From positions 1 to 47,308 of the forward strand of contig SVOV01000017.1 of assembly GCA_015066205.1 (NCBI GenBank): a stretch of DNA of 47,308 bases, in the 5' to 3' direction. Position numbers and translations under genes: made by a program. The notes under the pieces are model-generated. The model had not been told where the DNA came from, searched no databases, and was given only the letters and a program-made list of their open reading frames with translations. The DNA is from Oscillospiraceae bacterium. Its GTDB lineage: Bacteria > Bacillota > Clostridia > Oscillospirales > Acutalibacteraceae. This document shows positions 9,095-16,980 of the stretch, piece by piece; position 1 is the first letter of the stretch, and every line of letters starts with the position of its first letter.

Positions 9095-9402
9095 AGCGCA
9101 AAACCCTCCTTAGTGATTGTCTTATCAATAGCTTTTACGAAGCCGCTGTCCTCTGTGGCAAATATACAGCTTTTCTTTCCTACCGAAAAGCCCGCCTCTT
9201 CCATTGTACAGGGAAGCTCAATTATCTTCCCGTCAAAGCCTGCGGCCTCAATTTCTCTTTTATGTCTGGGAGAAGCATCCGAGGTAAGAATAACGGCAGC
9301 TGCTTTGCCCTGTCTTACACTGAGAAGCACCGCATCGTGTCCGATAAGAAGCTTCCCCGCTCTTCTCATAAGTCCCAGCATATTAAGTGTTTTATCATTC
9401 AC
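9091..9402 (-). CDS. ylxQ: L7Ae/L30e-type RNA-binding protein YlxQ
   Basis: A 103-residue protein of the ribosomal L7Ae/L30e/S12e/Gadd45 family. Features are [22 protein letters not shown] at the start, [19 protein letters not shown] in the middle and [17 protein letters not shown] near the end. Family members bind K-turn RNA; YlxQ is a conserved partner in nusA-infB operons with a poorly defined role. The start is GTG at 9402, overlapping the ylxR stop by 8 bases, and its own stop overlaps the infB start. Confidence 0.88.
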   Translation of the reverse strand: MNDKTLNMLGLMRRAGKLLIGHDAVLLSVRQGKAAAVILTSDASPRHKREIEAAGFDGKIIELPCTMEEAGFSVGKKSCIFATEDSGFVKAIDKTITKEGFAL

Positions 9403-9661
9403 TCAGTTCACCTTCAAGTCTTTCATATACTTCATCGGGAACCGTACATTCAAATGCTCTGTCGAGCCGCTTTGCCCGCTTTGCGGCATTGAGGCATTTT
9501 TTATCCCTACAGATATATGCGCCTCTGCCTGATTTCTTTCCTGTAAGGTCCACGCTGATATTCCCCTCGGGATCTCTTACTATACGGACAAGCTCTCTCT
9601 TTTCTTTCATTTCGTTACAGCCCGTGCATTTTCTCATAGGCTGTGCTTTCTTTTTCTGCAT
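9395..9661 (-). CDS. ylxR: YlxR / RnpM family RNA-binding protein
   Basis: An 88-residue protein of the DUF448 (YlxR) family. The hallmark MRKCTGCNEMKEKRELVRIV with a CxxC pair is at residues 9-28, followed by GKKSGRGAYICRDKKCLNAAKR with further Cys. In Bacillus the homologue RnpM interacts with the RNase P RNA. The start at 9661 has AAGGAG about 9 bases upstream. It lies between nusA and ylxQ, the standard position. Confidence 0.92.
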   Translation of the reverse strand: MQKKKAQPMRKCTGCNEMKEKRELVRIVRDPEGNISVDLTGKKSGRGAYICRDKKCLNAAKRAKRLDRAFECTVPDEVYERLEGELSE

Positions 9662-9673
9662 TCCGACTGCTCC

Positions 9674-10789
9674 TTAAAGCTGAATCATTGATTCAAACTG
9701 ACCGTCAAGTGCATTAATGTCAATTTTCCACTTTGTAAGTCTTGCGGCAAGACGGGCATTCTGTCCCTTATTACCGATAGCAAGTGATAACTGATCCTCG
9801 GGAACTGTAACTCTGCAGCTTCTTCCTGCTTCATCAAGTATCTCAACACCGAGAATCTTTGCGGGAGCAAGAGCCGCACTGATGTATTCTCTGGGGTCGT
9901 CGCTGTATTTAACGATATCTATCTTTTCGCCTGAAAGCTGCTTGATGATCCTGTTGATTCTGTCGCCTCTTACACCGATACAAGCACCGATGGGATCAAC
10001 ATTTTCGTCAGTACCCATAACAGCGATCTTTGTTCTTGAGCCTGCTTCTCTTGCGATGGCACGGATCTCAACAAGACCGTCCTGAATTTCGGTAACTGCT
10101 TCTTCAAAGAGTCTTTTTACAAGGTTATCGTCAATTCTTGAGATAAGAACCTTGACATCGTTTTCCTCATCTCTTACTTCCTTGATATATATCTTGATTA
10201 TATCGCCGCACTCAAGCTTTTCATCCTTATTCTGCTCCTTAAGAGGAAGAAGGAGCTCTCTGTTGAAGGATTTTACAACTACATCGCCGCTCTGTGTCTT
10301 CTTTACAACGGTTGCGGAAACGATCTCACCGATCTTATCGCTGAATACCTCAGCCGTCTGAAGCTTTTCGATTTTTCTTACGCCCTGACGGATGGTGTGC
10401 TTAACTGTCTGAGCGGCAACTCTTCCGAGAGAGTCAAGCTCAACGGGAATTGCAACCATTTCACCGAGCTTTGCGGTACGTCTGTATTTCTTTGCATCAA
10501 CAAGATTTATTTCTCTTGAGGGGTTTTCAACCTCTTCAACAACGAGCTTGTTCCAGGAAATGTTTACTGCGAAGGTCTCACGGTCGATTTCACAGGTAAC
10601 AACGCCGTCCTTGTCCTTTACCTCACATTCTCTTCTTGCGGCAACCGCAATGGCATTTGCGATCTCCTCATAGAACATAGAGATATATTTTTCGTCAATG
10701 TGTGCCTCCTGGATGTAAAGATCAATTGCCTGTCTGAGAGCAACCTGTCTGTCCATCTCTCTTTTTGTAAGCTTAGCCATTTTTTTCAA
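9674..10789 (-). CDS. nusA: Transcription termination/antitermination factor NusA
   Basis: A 371-residue RNA polymerase accessory protein controlling pausing, termination and antitermination. The N-terminal domain (about 1-125) ends before an S1 domain (about 135-200; GEIVSATVVKKTQSGDVVV). Tandem KH domains follow, with DPIGACIGVRGDRINRI near 270 and LSLAIGNKGQNARLAARLTKW near 345. There is no acidic C-terminal repeat, as is normal in Firmicutes. The frame opens at TTG (10789) 9 bases before an ATG; AAGGA sits 4 bases before the TTG and 13 before the ATG, so the exact start is uncertain. Confidence 0.95.
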   Translation of the reverse strand: MKKMAKLTKREMDRQVALRQAIDLYIQEAHIDEKYISMFYEEIANAIAVAARRECEVKDKDGVVTCEIDRETFAVNISWNKLVVEEVENPSREINLVDAKKYRRTAKLGEMVAIPVELDSLGRVAAQTVKHTIRQGVRKIEKLQTAEVFSDKIGEIVSATVVKKTQSGDVVVKSFNRELLLPLKEQNKDEKLECGDIIKIYIKEVRDEENDVKVLISRIDDNLVKRLFEEAVTEIQDGLVEIRAIAREAGSRTKIAVMGTDENVDPIGACIGVRGDRINRIIKQLSGEKIDIVKYSDDPREYISAALAPAKILGVEILDEAGRSCRVTVPEDQLSLAIGNKGQNARLAARLTKWKIDINALDGQFESMIQL

Positions 10790-10839
10790 ATCATCCTTTC
10801 CTGTATATTAAAAAAACATATATTAACCTTTGCCGTTTA

Positions 10840-11325
10840 TCAGAAGCTTCCGTCAAAATCATCAAGACGGATGCTTGACATATCCTTCTTTTCAAAAACT
10901 CTCTGTTCTCCGTCAGAAAACTCAAGAGTTATATTGCCGTCATTGAAATCCTTCAGCACACAGCTGTGTACCTTGGCACCGTCAACAGCAGTTCTGAATT
11001 TTACGACCACATCCGCACCGAGATATGATGTAAAATGGAAATCTCTTATAAGCTCTCTTTCAACACCCGGCGAACAGATCTGAAGATTATAGCTCTGTTC
11101 AATGGGGTCTTCTTCATCAAGAGGAGCATCCAATGCATCATTCATAGCGACACAGTCATCAATGGACACGCCGTCAGCCTTATCAATTATAATTCTGAGA
11201 TACCAGTTTGCACCCTCCTTGAGAAACTTCACATCCCAGAGGATGAGTCCGAGCTCTTCGGCAAGAGGCTCTGCAATCTCCCATACAGCGTTGACAACAT
11301 TACCGCCCTTACGCTTTTCTGCCAA
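10840..11325 (-). CDS. rimP: Ribosome maturation factor RimP
   Basis: A 161-residue protein acting in early 30S assembly. RimP features are EPLAEELGLILWDVKFLKEGANWYLRIIIDKADGVSIDDC and the PGVERELIRDFHF segment. The start is TTG at 11325 with GAGGAGG 7 bases upstream. It is the first gene of the operon running to ribF and is preceded by a leader hairpin with a T tract. Confidence 0.93.
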   Translation of the reverse strand: MAEKRKGGNVVNAVWEIAEPLAEELGLILWDVKFLKEGANWYLRIIIDKADGVSIDDCVAMNDALDAPLDEEDPIEQSYNLQICSPGVERELIRDFHFTSYLGADVVVKFRTAVDGAKVHSCVLKDFNDGNITLEFSDGEQRVFEKKDMSSIRLDDFDGSF

Positions 11326-11349
11326 ATTAATTCCTCCTCAGCTTCATAT

Positions 11350-11380
11350 TAAAAACCGAGCGGAGAACTCTCCGCTCGGT
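11350..11380 (-). terminator. Leader terminator-like hairpin before rimP
   Basis: On the minus strand an 11-bp GC-rich perfect stem (ACCGAGCGGAG/CTCCGCTCGGT, 4-base loop) is followed by TTTT then AATATG, ending about 10 bases before the rimP RBS and after the predicted operon start. The position suggests an attenuator, though a simple terminator for upstream transcripts is possible. Confidence 0.6.
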
Positions 11381-11402
11381 CTTTGCTGATTTATTCATAC
11401 AT

Positions 11403-11431
11403 ATATTATCATACTCTTTCACAAAATGCAA
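11403..11431 (-). promoter_or_regulatory. Probable promoter of the rimP-ribF operon
   Basis: TTGCAT (11431-11426), 17-bp spacer ending in TGA (extended -10 like), TAATAT (11408-11403). The match is moderate. The predicted start is near 11396, about 70 nt before rimP. Confidence 0.45.
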
Positions 11432-11478
11432 GTACTTTTTTTGTGAAAAACAGAAAATATTATCTTTAGGTTTTATTC

Positions 11479-11507
11479 TTGAAAAAAAATGTTTCTCCTG
11501 TTATAAT
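11479..11507 (+). promoter_or_regulatory. Sigma-A promoter of the phosphoesterase gene
   Basis: TTGAAA (11479-11484), 17-bp spacer, TATAAT (11502-11507). An AAAGGAG RBS follows at 11523-11529, 7 bases before the ATG at 11537. Confidence 0.8.
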
Positions 11508-11536
11508 ATGTTCATCTTAAATAAAGGAGCAGTATT

Positions 11537-12712
11537 ATGAAACTTACAAAAAAAGTAATTGCAGTTATTACGGCTGTGCTTATGCTTACATCAGCATTTG
11601 TTATGTCGGCTTCTGCATTAAGCATTTCGGACAGTGTTCTCCGTTTCAATGAAGACGGCAAGTTCAAGATCATGATGTTTGCTGATTCTCAGGACGACGA
11701 AACTCTCGAAGCTACAACAACACAGCTTATGCGTGAGGCTCTTGCAGCCTATGAGCCTGACCTTGTTATCTTTATGGGTGACAATACAGTGGCAGGCGGC
11801 TATGAAAAACAGGCACAGGCTATTGAAGCTGTTGTCGCTCCCTGTGTTGAAGCAGGCGTTCCCTTTACACTTGTTTTCGGTAACCACGATCAGGAACAGG
11901 GTGTAACAAACGAAGTTCTCCTCAGAGAATATCAGAAATATGACGGCTGTCTCGCTTATGATGCAGTTCCCTCTCTTTACGGCTGCGGAAACCACAATCT
12001 TCCCATTCTTGCTTCCGACGGCATCGGAATTGCTTTCAACCTCTGGTTCATCGATTCGGGCACATCCACTGCAGAAGCAGGCGGTTATGACTATGTAAGA
12101 GAAGATCAGATAAACTGGTATAAGGATACAGCTGCCGCTCTCAAGGTCCTCAACGGCGGAAAGCTTGTTCCCGCATTAAGCTTCCAGCATATTATCGTTC
12201 CCGAAGTTTATGACGCAGTAGGAATGATGAAGCTCCCCTTCAGAATCGATGAATTTTACTACAACGACACAAACTATCTCCCCGTTCCCAATTTCGGAGC
12301 ATACACAGGCTATATTTTTGAGCCCCCCTGTCCCTCTCACATCAACGGCGGTCAGATGGCTGCATGGATCGAAACAGGTGATGTTTTAGGTACATTCTAC
12401 GGCCATGACCATGTAAATGATTTCACAACCACATATGAAGGTATTGATATCACAACAGTTCCCACAGTAGGCTGTAATTCTTATTCAAACGATATCAACA
12501 GAGGTGTAGGCCTTATCACTCTTGATGAAAGCGACCTTACATCCTACAGCTACGAGGCTCTGCGTATGTACGATTTCGCTCTTGCAGAGGGCTCAAAGAT
12601 TCCCGAATGCGAAGGAGCTCTCAGCACATTCGAGTATATGTTCTATAAGGTTATAGATCAGTTCCTCACAGCTCTTCACGATATGGTTTCAGTTTTTTCT
12701 TTTGCAAAGTAA
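11537..12712 (+). CDS. Secreted calcineurin-like metallophosphoesterase
   Basis: A 391-residue exported phosphoesterase. The signal peptide is about residues 1-28 (hydrophobic core VIAVITAVLMLTSAFVMSASA). The dinuclear metal-site motifs appear in order: FADSQDD near 48 (the usual DxH read as DSQ, as in some purple-acid-type members), FMGDNT near 80, VFGNHDQE near 115, a His in FQHI near 218 and YGHDHVNDF near 290. All metal-ligand positions except the first His are kept, so activity is plausible; the substrate is unknown. There is no dockerin or sortase signal. The gene is single, with its own promoter and terminator. Confidence 0.88.
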   Translation: MKLTKKVIAVITAVLMLTSAFVMSASALSISDSVLRFNEDGKFKIMMFADSQDDETLEATTTQLMREALAAYEPDLVIFMGDNTVAGGYEKQAQAIEAVVAPCVEAGVPFTLVFGNHDQEQGVTNEVLLREYQKYDGCLAYDAVPSLYGCGNHNLPILASDGIGIAFNLWFIDSGTSTAEAGGYDYVREDQINWYKDTAAALKVLNGGKLVPALSFQHIIVPEVYDAVGMMKLPFRIDEFYYNDTNYLPVPNFGAYTGYIFEPPCPSHINGGQMAAWIETGDVLGTFYGHDHVNDFTTTYEGIDITTVPTVGCNSYSNDINRGVGLITLDESDLTSYSYEALRMYDFALAEGSKIPECEGALSTFEYMFYKVIDQFLTALHDMVSVFSFAK

Positions 12713-12725
12713 ATAAATAAAACCG

Positions 12726-12765
12726 AAAAAACGCTTCCCCCGAAAAAATCGGAAGAAGCGTTTTT
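12726..12765 (+). terminator. Intrinsic terminator of the phosphoesterase gene
   Basis: AAAAACGCTTC pairs with GAAGCGTTTTT, with an inner CCGA/TCGG stem. A nearly identical terminator occurs at 18913-18951. Confidence 0.85.
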
Positions 12766-12773
12766 GTGTTTGA

Positions 12774-12911
12774 TCTGATTCCACAAGCGAAATATTCCTG
12801 AAACACTATCCCTCATATAAAAACGGCAACTTAAACGTATCAGAGTTCGCAAGAGTTTGTGATATGAGTAGGACAACAATATATAAATATATCGAGCTGC
12901 TTGAGAAATGA
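12774..12911 (+). pseudogene. Remnant of a serine recombinase C-terminus
   Basis: The plus strand is open for 45 codons from just after a TGA to a TGA at 12909-12911, with no start codon or RBS. The encoded peptide contains VSEFARVCDMSRTTIYKYI and ends IELLEK, which is the resolvase/invertase-type C-terminal helix-turn-helix. The catalytic serine domain is missing, since the preceding DNA is the phosphoesterase terminator. I read this as the decayed end of a resolvase-family gene, a trace of a past mobile element. The opposing minus-strand frame shows no recognisable protein. Confidence 0.65.
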
Positions 12912-12913
12912 TT

Positions 12914-12941
12914 AAAGGGAACGGTTTTCACCGTTCCCTTT
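12914..12941 (-). terminator. Terminator-like hairpin of the large LRR-dockerin gene
   Basis: A perfect stem AAAGGGAACGG/CCGTTCCCTTT with a 6-base loop lies 23 bases past the stop at 12965. The following T tract is short, so it may be weak or act in both directions. Confidence 0.55.
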
Positions 12942-12964
12942 AATTAAATAGATTTATTGGGATT

Positions 12965-15900
12965 TTATTTCAGCCATTGTTTTGGATCTTCAAGTCCGAC
13001 AGATGCACGAAGAATAAGTCTTGCATCAGAAGCTGATAACTTGTCCTTGCTTTCAATATTTGCCGCCTTGTAATAACAGGAATCTTCATTATAGCTTTCA
13101 AGGCCGACAGAGGCACGTAGAGCAAGTCTTGCATCAGAAGCGGTAATATTACCGTCACCCTCAACGTCACCGAAAACTACAATCGTATATTCTTTACCGT
13201 CTGAAAGAGTTAAGGTCATACCGGTTCCGGGCAGTTTATCAGCAGCAACAAGATTTCCCTTACAGTCCTTAATAACTGCACCCTTATCAGTCTGTGACAA
13301 AAGCTGTTCAACAGTAGCACCTGCAACCGTCACGATATCCTTGCCGCTGCCTTTAGAAATATCACTATCATTAAACACGGCAACGAGCTTAGGAATTTCT
13401 CTTACTTCACTCTTTTCTGTACAGCCTGCTCTCTGACAATGCTTTGATTCTGAGCCGGCTTCAGTATATGTTGCCTGCTTATCCACGGTAAAGTCCTTAC
13501 TGAAATCGTGACCGAGCTTCGGAAGAGCCTCTGTATAAGCATTTCCGCAAACAGAACAAGTGTAAGCCTTTGTGCCGTCCTGAGTACAGGCTGCCGCCTT
13601 TGTAATCTCTGATGTGTATTTATGCCCCACAGCATTCACACGGTTATCAACATAGCTGTCACCGCATGCGCAGGTGTAGGTTGTGTATCCTTTTTCTGTG
13701 CAAGTGGGTGCAGTAACAACACTGCTGTATGTATGCTCTGCTGTCTTTGCGATTGCTTCTGTGTAAGTATTACCGCATGTACAGGTATATGTCATAACAC
13801 CTTCTTTAAGATGTGTTGCAGGGGTTGTTACCTTTCCCGTATGTGAGTGCCCCTTTTCTTTCACATAATCACCGACATAGCTATCCCCACATTCACAGGT
13901 GTAGGTTGTGTAGCCTCTTTCCGTACAGGTGGGAGCGGTTATGACTGCTGTATATTCGTGAGTGCAAGGTGCAAAATGAATTGTTGCATTTGTTAAAGAT
14001 TCGTTACCACTGTGTATGCTTATTTTATTCCATTTAGTCACTGTACCGCCATAATATACATCAGTAAGCTTTTCGCATCTGCCGAAAGCATAATAACTAA
14101 TGGATGTTACACTATCGGGGATGGTTATGCTTGTAAGATTTTTGCATTCGCAGAAAGCATACTCACCAATAGATGTTACACTATCGGGAATGGTTATGCT
14201 TGTAAGGCTTGTGCAATACTCGAAAGCCGAATCACCAATGGATGTTACATTCTGTGATATGGCATAAGATTTTCTTTCATTACCGGCAGGATACTGTATC
14301 AATTCAGATTTTTCTTTGTTATATAAAACTCCGTCTTTATCACTTGAATATGATTCATTATTTTCATCAACTGTTATGCTTGTAAGGTTTTCGCACCGAC
14401 AGAAAGCCTCCTCACCAATAGATGTTACACTATCAGGGATGGTTATGCTTGTAAGACTTTCGCAATCGTAGAAAGCACTATTACTAATTAATTTTGTTCC
14501 TTGTTTTATTTCATAATCGCCTGACAGGGATTCGTTTGCTTCTATAAGATACTTTCCTATATACAAAACATTATTTTCCCAATTTGATGAATTGTTATAA
14601 TAACCGGTATCATAGAAAGCATTACTACCAATATAAGTCACACTATAGGGGATGGTTATGCTTGTAAGATTTTTGCATTCGTAGAAAGCCATTCGATCAA
14701 TAGATGTTACACTATCGGGAATTGTTACGCTTGAAAGCTTTTCGCATTCTTCAAAAGCCCTATCACCAATAGATGTAACTCCTTCGCAGATGGTTACGCT
14801 TGTAAGATTTTCGCAAACAATGAAAGCCCTATCACCAATAGATGTTACACTTCCGGGAATGGTTATGCTTGTAAGGTTTTTGCACCGACAGAAAGCCTCC
14901 TCACCAATAGATGTAACTCCTTCGCAGATGGTTACGCTTGTAAGATTTTCGCAATAAAGGAAAGCACTATCACCTATGGATGTTACACTTCCGGGGATGG
15001 TTATGCTTGTAAGGTTTTTGCAATAAGAGAAAGTATACTCACCAATAGATGTTACACTATCGGGGATGGTTATGCTTGTAAGGTTTTTGCACTGACTGAA
15101 AGCCGCCTCACCAATAGATGTAACACTATCAGGAATTGTTATGCTTGTAAGGTTATCACAAGAAGAGAAAGCACTATCACCTATGGATGTTACACTTCCG
15201 GGAATGGTTATGCTTGAAAGCTTTTCGCATCCGCTGAAAGCCCTATCACCAATAGATGTTACACTATCGGGGATGGTTATGCTTGTAAGGTTATCGCAAT
15301 AAGAGAAAGCGTCTGATGCGATCGATTTTGTTCCTTGTTTTATTTTATATGCGCCTGACAGGGCTTCTTTTGCTTTTATAAGATGCTTTCCGATATACAG
15401 AACATTATTTTCCCAATTTGATGAATCCTCATAATAACCGGCACCATAGAAAGCATCACTACCAATATAAGTCACACTATCGGGAATGGTTATACTTATA
15501 AGACTGTCGCAATAAGAGAAAGCATGATCACCAATGGATGTTACACTGTACGGAATTGTTATGCTTGTGAGGTTATCGCAACTATAGAAAGCATAATCAC
15601 CAATGGATGCTACACTATACGGAATTGTTATGATTGTGAGGTTATCGCAATTAGAGAAAGCCCAATCACCAATGGATATTATACTATCGGGAATTGTTAC
15701 GCTTGAAAGCTTTTCGCATCCTTCAAAAGCCCTATCACCAATGGATGTTACATTCTGTGATATGGCATAAGATTTTCTTTCATTACCAACAGGGTACTGT
15801 ATCAATTCAGATTTTTCTTTGTTATATAAAACTCCGTCTTCATCACTTGAATATGATTCATTATTTTCATCAACTGTTATGCTTGTGAGACTATTGCAAG

Positions 15901-16462
15901 CACTGAAAACACCAACACCAATATACGTTACACTATCGGGGATGGTTATACTTGTAAGCTTTTCGCATCCTTCAAAAGTCCTATAACCTATGGATGTTAC
16001 ACTATCAGGGATGGTTATGCTTGTAAGATTTTCGCAATAACAGAAAGCATAATTACCAATAAATGTTACATTATCGGGGATGGTTATGCTTGCAAGGCTG
16101 CTGCAACCCAAAAAAGCCATCTCAGGGATGTAAGTTATACTGTCAGGCAGCTTTATGCTTGTAAGATTATAGCAGCCGCTGAAAGCTTCACAACCTATGG
16201 ATGTAACATTTTCAGCCACTTCAACACTCTTTATGCTTTCGCGATAAAATCTCCATGGGGCGTAATACCCTACTTCAGCTTCATAACTATTCATCTGACC
16301 TGTTCCTTCTATTTTCAGAACACCGGTTTCGGTGTCAAGTGTCCAGGTAACATTCTCTCCGCAGACTCCGTTTACGGTTTCTGCACTTGCAGTTAATGGA
16401 ACTGCGGAAATGAGTATTATAATTGCTAAAATAATTGATAAAACCTTTGTATGTTTTTTCAT
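12965..16462 (-). CDS. Large secreted BspA-type LRR protein with C-terminal dockerin
   Basis: A 1165-residue exported protein. The start at 16462 is chosen from GGAGG 9 bases upstream. A signal peptide covers about 1-28. Some thirty TpLRR/BspA repeats of 23 residues (consensus LTSITIPDSVTSIGDRAF plus about 5) span about 50-830. The array is interrupted by two copies of a VLYIGKxLI block and two of a VDENNESYSS block. Cys modules (ATCTERGYTTYTCECGDSYV type) follow to about 1020, then the module shared with the 315-2798 protein (1027-1097) and a dockerin (1099-1165) whose second loop is shortened (ESKDKLSASDAR). An adhesin-like role is likely from the family; the ligand is unknown. A consensus promoter overlapped by two palindromes suggests repression by the divergent XRE protein. 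Confidence 0.9.
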   Translation of the reverse strand: MKKHTKVLSIILAIIILISAVPLTASAETVNGVCGENVTWTLDTETGVLKIEGTGQMNSYEAEVGYYAPWRFYRESIKSVEVAENVTSIGCEAFSGCYNLTSIKLPDSITYIPEMAFLGCSSLASITIPDNVTFIGNYAFCYCENLTSITIPDSVTSIGYRTFEGCEKLTSITIPDSVTYIGVGVFSACNSLTSITVDENNESYSSDEDGVLYNKEKSELIQYPVGNERKSYAISQNVTSIGDRAFEGCEKLSSVTIPDSIISIGDWAFSNCDNLTIITIPYSVASIGDYAFYSCDNLTSITIPYSVTSIGDHAFSYCDSLISITIPDSVTYIGSDAFYGAGYYEDSSNWENNVLYIGKHLIKAKEALSGAYKIKQGTKSIASDAFSYCDNLTSITIPDSVTSIGDRAFSGCEKLSSITIPGSVTSIGDSAFSSCDNLTSITIPDSVTSIGEAAFSQCKNLTSITIPDSVTSIGEYTFSYCKNLTSITIPGSVTSIGDSAFLYCENLTSVTICEGVTSIGEEAFCRCKNLTSITIPGSVTSIGDRAFIVCENLTSVTICEGVTSIGDRAFEECEKLSSVTIPDSVTSIDRMAFYECKNLTSITIPYSVTYIGSNAFYDTGYYNNSSNWENNVLYIGKYLIEANESLSGDYEIKQGTKLISNSAFYDCESLTSITIPDSVTSIGEEAFCRCENLTSITVDENNESYSSDKDGVLYNKEKSELIQYPAGNERKSYAISQNVTSIGDSAFEYCTSLTSITIPDSVTSIGEYAFCECKNLTSITIPDSVTSISYYAFGRCEKLTDVYYGGTVTKWNKISIHSGNESLTNATIHFAPCTHEYTAVITAPTCTERGYTTYTCECGDSYVGDYVKEKGHSHTGKVTTPATHLKEGVMTYTCTCGNTYTEAIAKTAEHTYSSVVTAPTCTEKGYTTYTCACGDSYVDNRVNAVGHKYTSEITKAAACTQDGTKAYTCSVCGNAYTEALPKLGHDFSKDFTVDKQATYTEAGSESKHCQRAGCTEKSEVREIPKLVAVFNDSDISKGSGKDIVTVAGATVEQLLSQTDKGAVIKDCKGNLVAADKLPGTGMTLTLSDGKEYTIVVFGDVEGDGNITASDARLALRASVGLESYNEDSCYYKAANIESKDKLSASDARLILRASVGLEDPKQWLK
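14060..16230 (-). repeat. 69-bp tandem coding repeats (LRR array)
   Basis: Near-identical 69-base units encode the 23-residue leucine-rich repeats. Several neighbouring units differ at only a few bases, which indicates recent duplication and probable copy-number variability. The array is coding, not CRISPR. Confidence 0.85.
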
Positions 16463-16487
16463 ACTATTTTTCCTCCGAAACAACATA

Positions 16488-16505
16488 TTAACCGATATTG
16501 GTTAA
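16488..16505. promoter_or_regulatory. Operator-like palindrome 1
   Basis: TTAACCGATATTGGTTAA is a near-perfect inverted repeat, TTAACC-N6-GGTTAA. It covers the predicted transcription start (about 16503) of the large LRR-dockerin gene. Confidence 0.65.
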
Positions 16506-16509
16506 TATG

Positions 16510-16539
16510 ATTATATACCGTTTTCGGTTAATATGTCAA
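16510..16539 (-). promoter_or_regulatory. Consensus promoter of the large LRR-dockerin gene
   Basis: TTGACA (16539-16534), 18-bp spacer, TATAAT (16515-16510). The spacer contains the second palindrome. Confidence 0.8.
16517..16531. promoter_or_regulatory. Operator-like palindrome 2
   Basis: ACCGTTTTCGGT followed by TAATATG repeats the half-site and flank of palindrome 1, with centres 26 bp apart. It sits between the -35 and -10 boxes of the divergent promoter. Confidence 0.6.
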
Positions 16540-16555
16540 GTAGGGAGTGGTTTTT

Positions 16556-16768
16556 ATGATTTCCTACAACAACCTTTGGAAAGTCCTGAAAAGCAAGGGC
16601 GTTACACAGTATATGCTCATAAAAAAATACAAAATTAGTCCCGGTCAGATTACACGGCTTAAACGAAACGAAAGTGTAAGCACACACACCATAGAGATGT
16701 TTTGCAGAATCCTTGACTGTAAAGTAGCAGATATAATGGAATATATTCCGGAAGAAAAGCCGGAATGA
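16556..16768 (+). CDS. XRE/Cro-type helix-turn-helix regulator
   Basis: A 70-residue protein that is almost entirely one lambda-repressor-like HTH domain: ISYNNLWKVLKSKGVTQYMLIKKYKISPGQITRLKRNESVST, then MFCRILDCKVADIMEYI. It resembles the short HTH_26-type Firmicute regulators. The start ATG at 16556 has AGGGAG 8 bases upstream; an in-frame GTG at 16547 overlaps that RBS and is rejected. It is divergent from the large LRR-dockerin gene, and the intergenic region holds two similar palindromes, so it probably represses that gene and possibly itself (inference). Confidence 0.85.
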   Translation: MISYNNLWKVLKSKGVTQYMLIKKYKISPGQITRLKRNESVSTHTIEMFCRILDCKVADIMEYIPEEKPE

Positions 16769-16801
16769 TAAAAACAGACTTTATTTCAATTCTTTCATAA
16801 C

Positions 16802-16843
16802 ACAAAAAAAAACCGCATCCGAACAGAAAATTCGGGTGCGGTT
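16802..16843 (-). terminator. Intrinsic terminator of the GxGYxYP gene
   Basis: A 13-bp stem (AACCGCACCCGAA/TTCGGATGCGGTT, one G-T) is followed on the minus strand by nine T. It also sits just past the convergent XRE gene and may serve both strands. Confidence 0.8.
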
Positions 16844-16980
16844 GATTATTTATTCTGTTTTTTGTACTGTCCGTATAATTTTAGACAGCTTATCCGTTAT
16901 ATATGTCTGAGGCTGTTTTGATTAATGCGTCTGACAGCACGGTAATTATTGATTTCACAGGGATTATATCTTTTTACCGC

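Noticed and set aside
12676..12879. 67-codon minus-strand frame opposite the recombinase remnant
   Set aside because: It overlaps the phosphoesterase 3' end and its terminator, while the plus strand gives a recognisable recombinase HTH.
14060..16230. Regular 69-base spaced repeats that could suggest a CRISPR array
   Set aside because: The whole unit, not just a short repeat, is conserved and it translates in one frame to 23-residue LRRs; there are no unique spacers and no cas genes.
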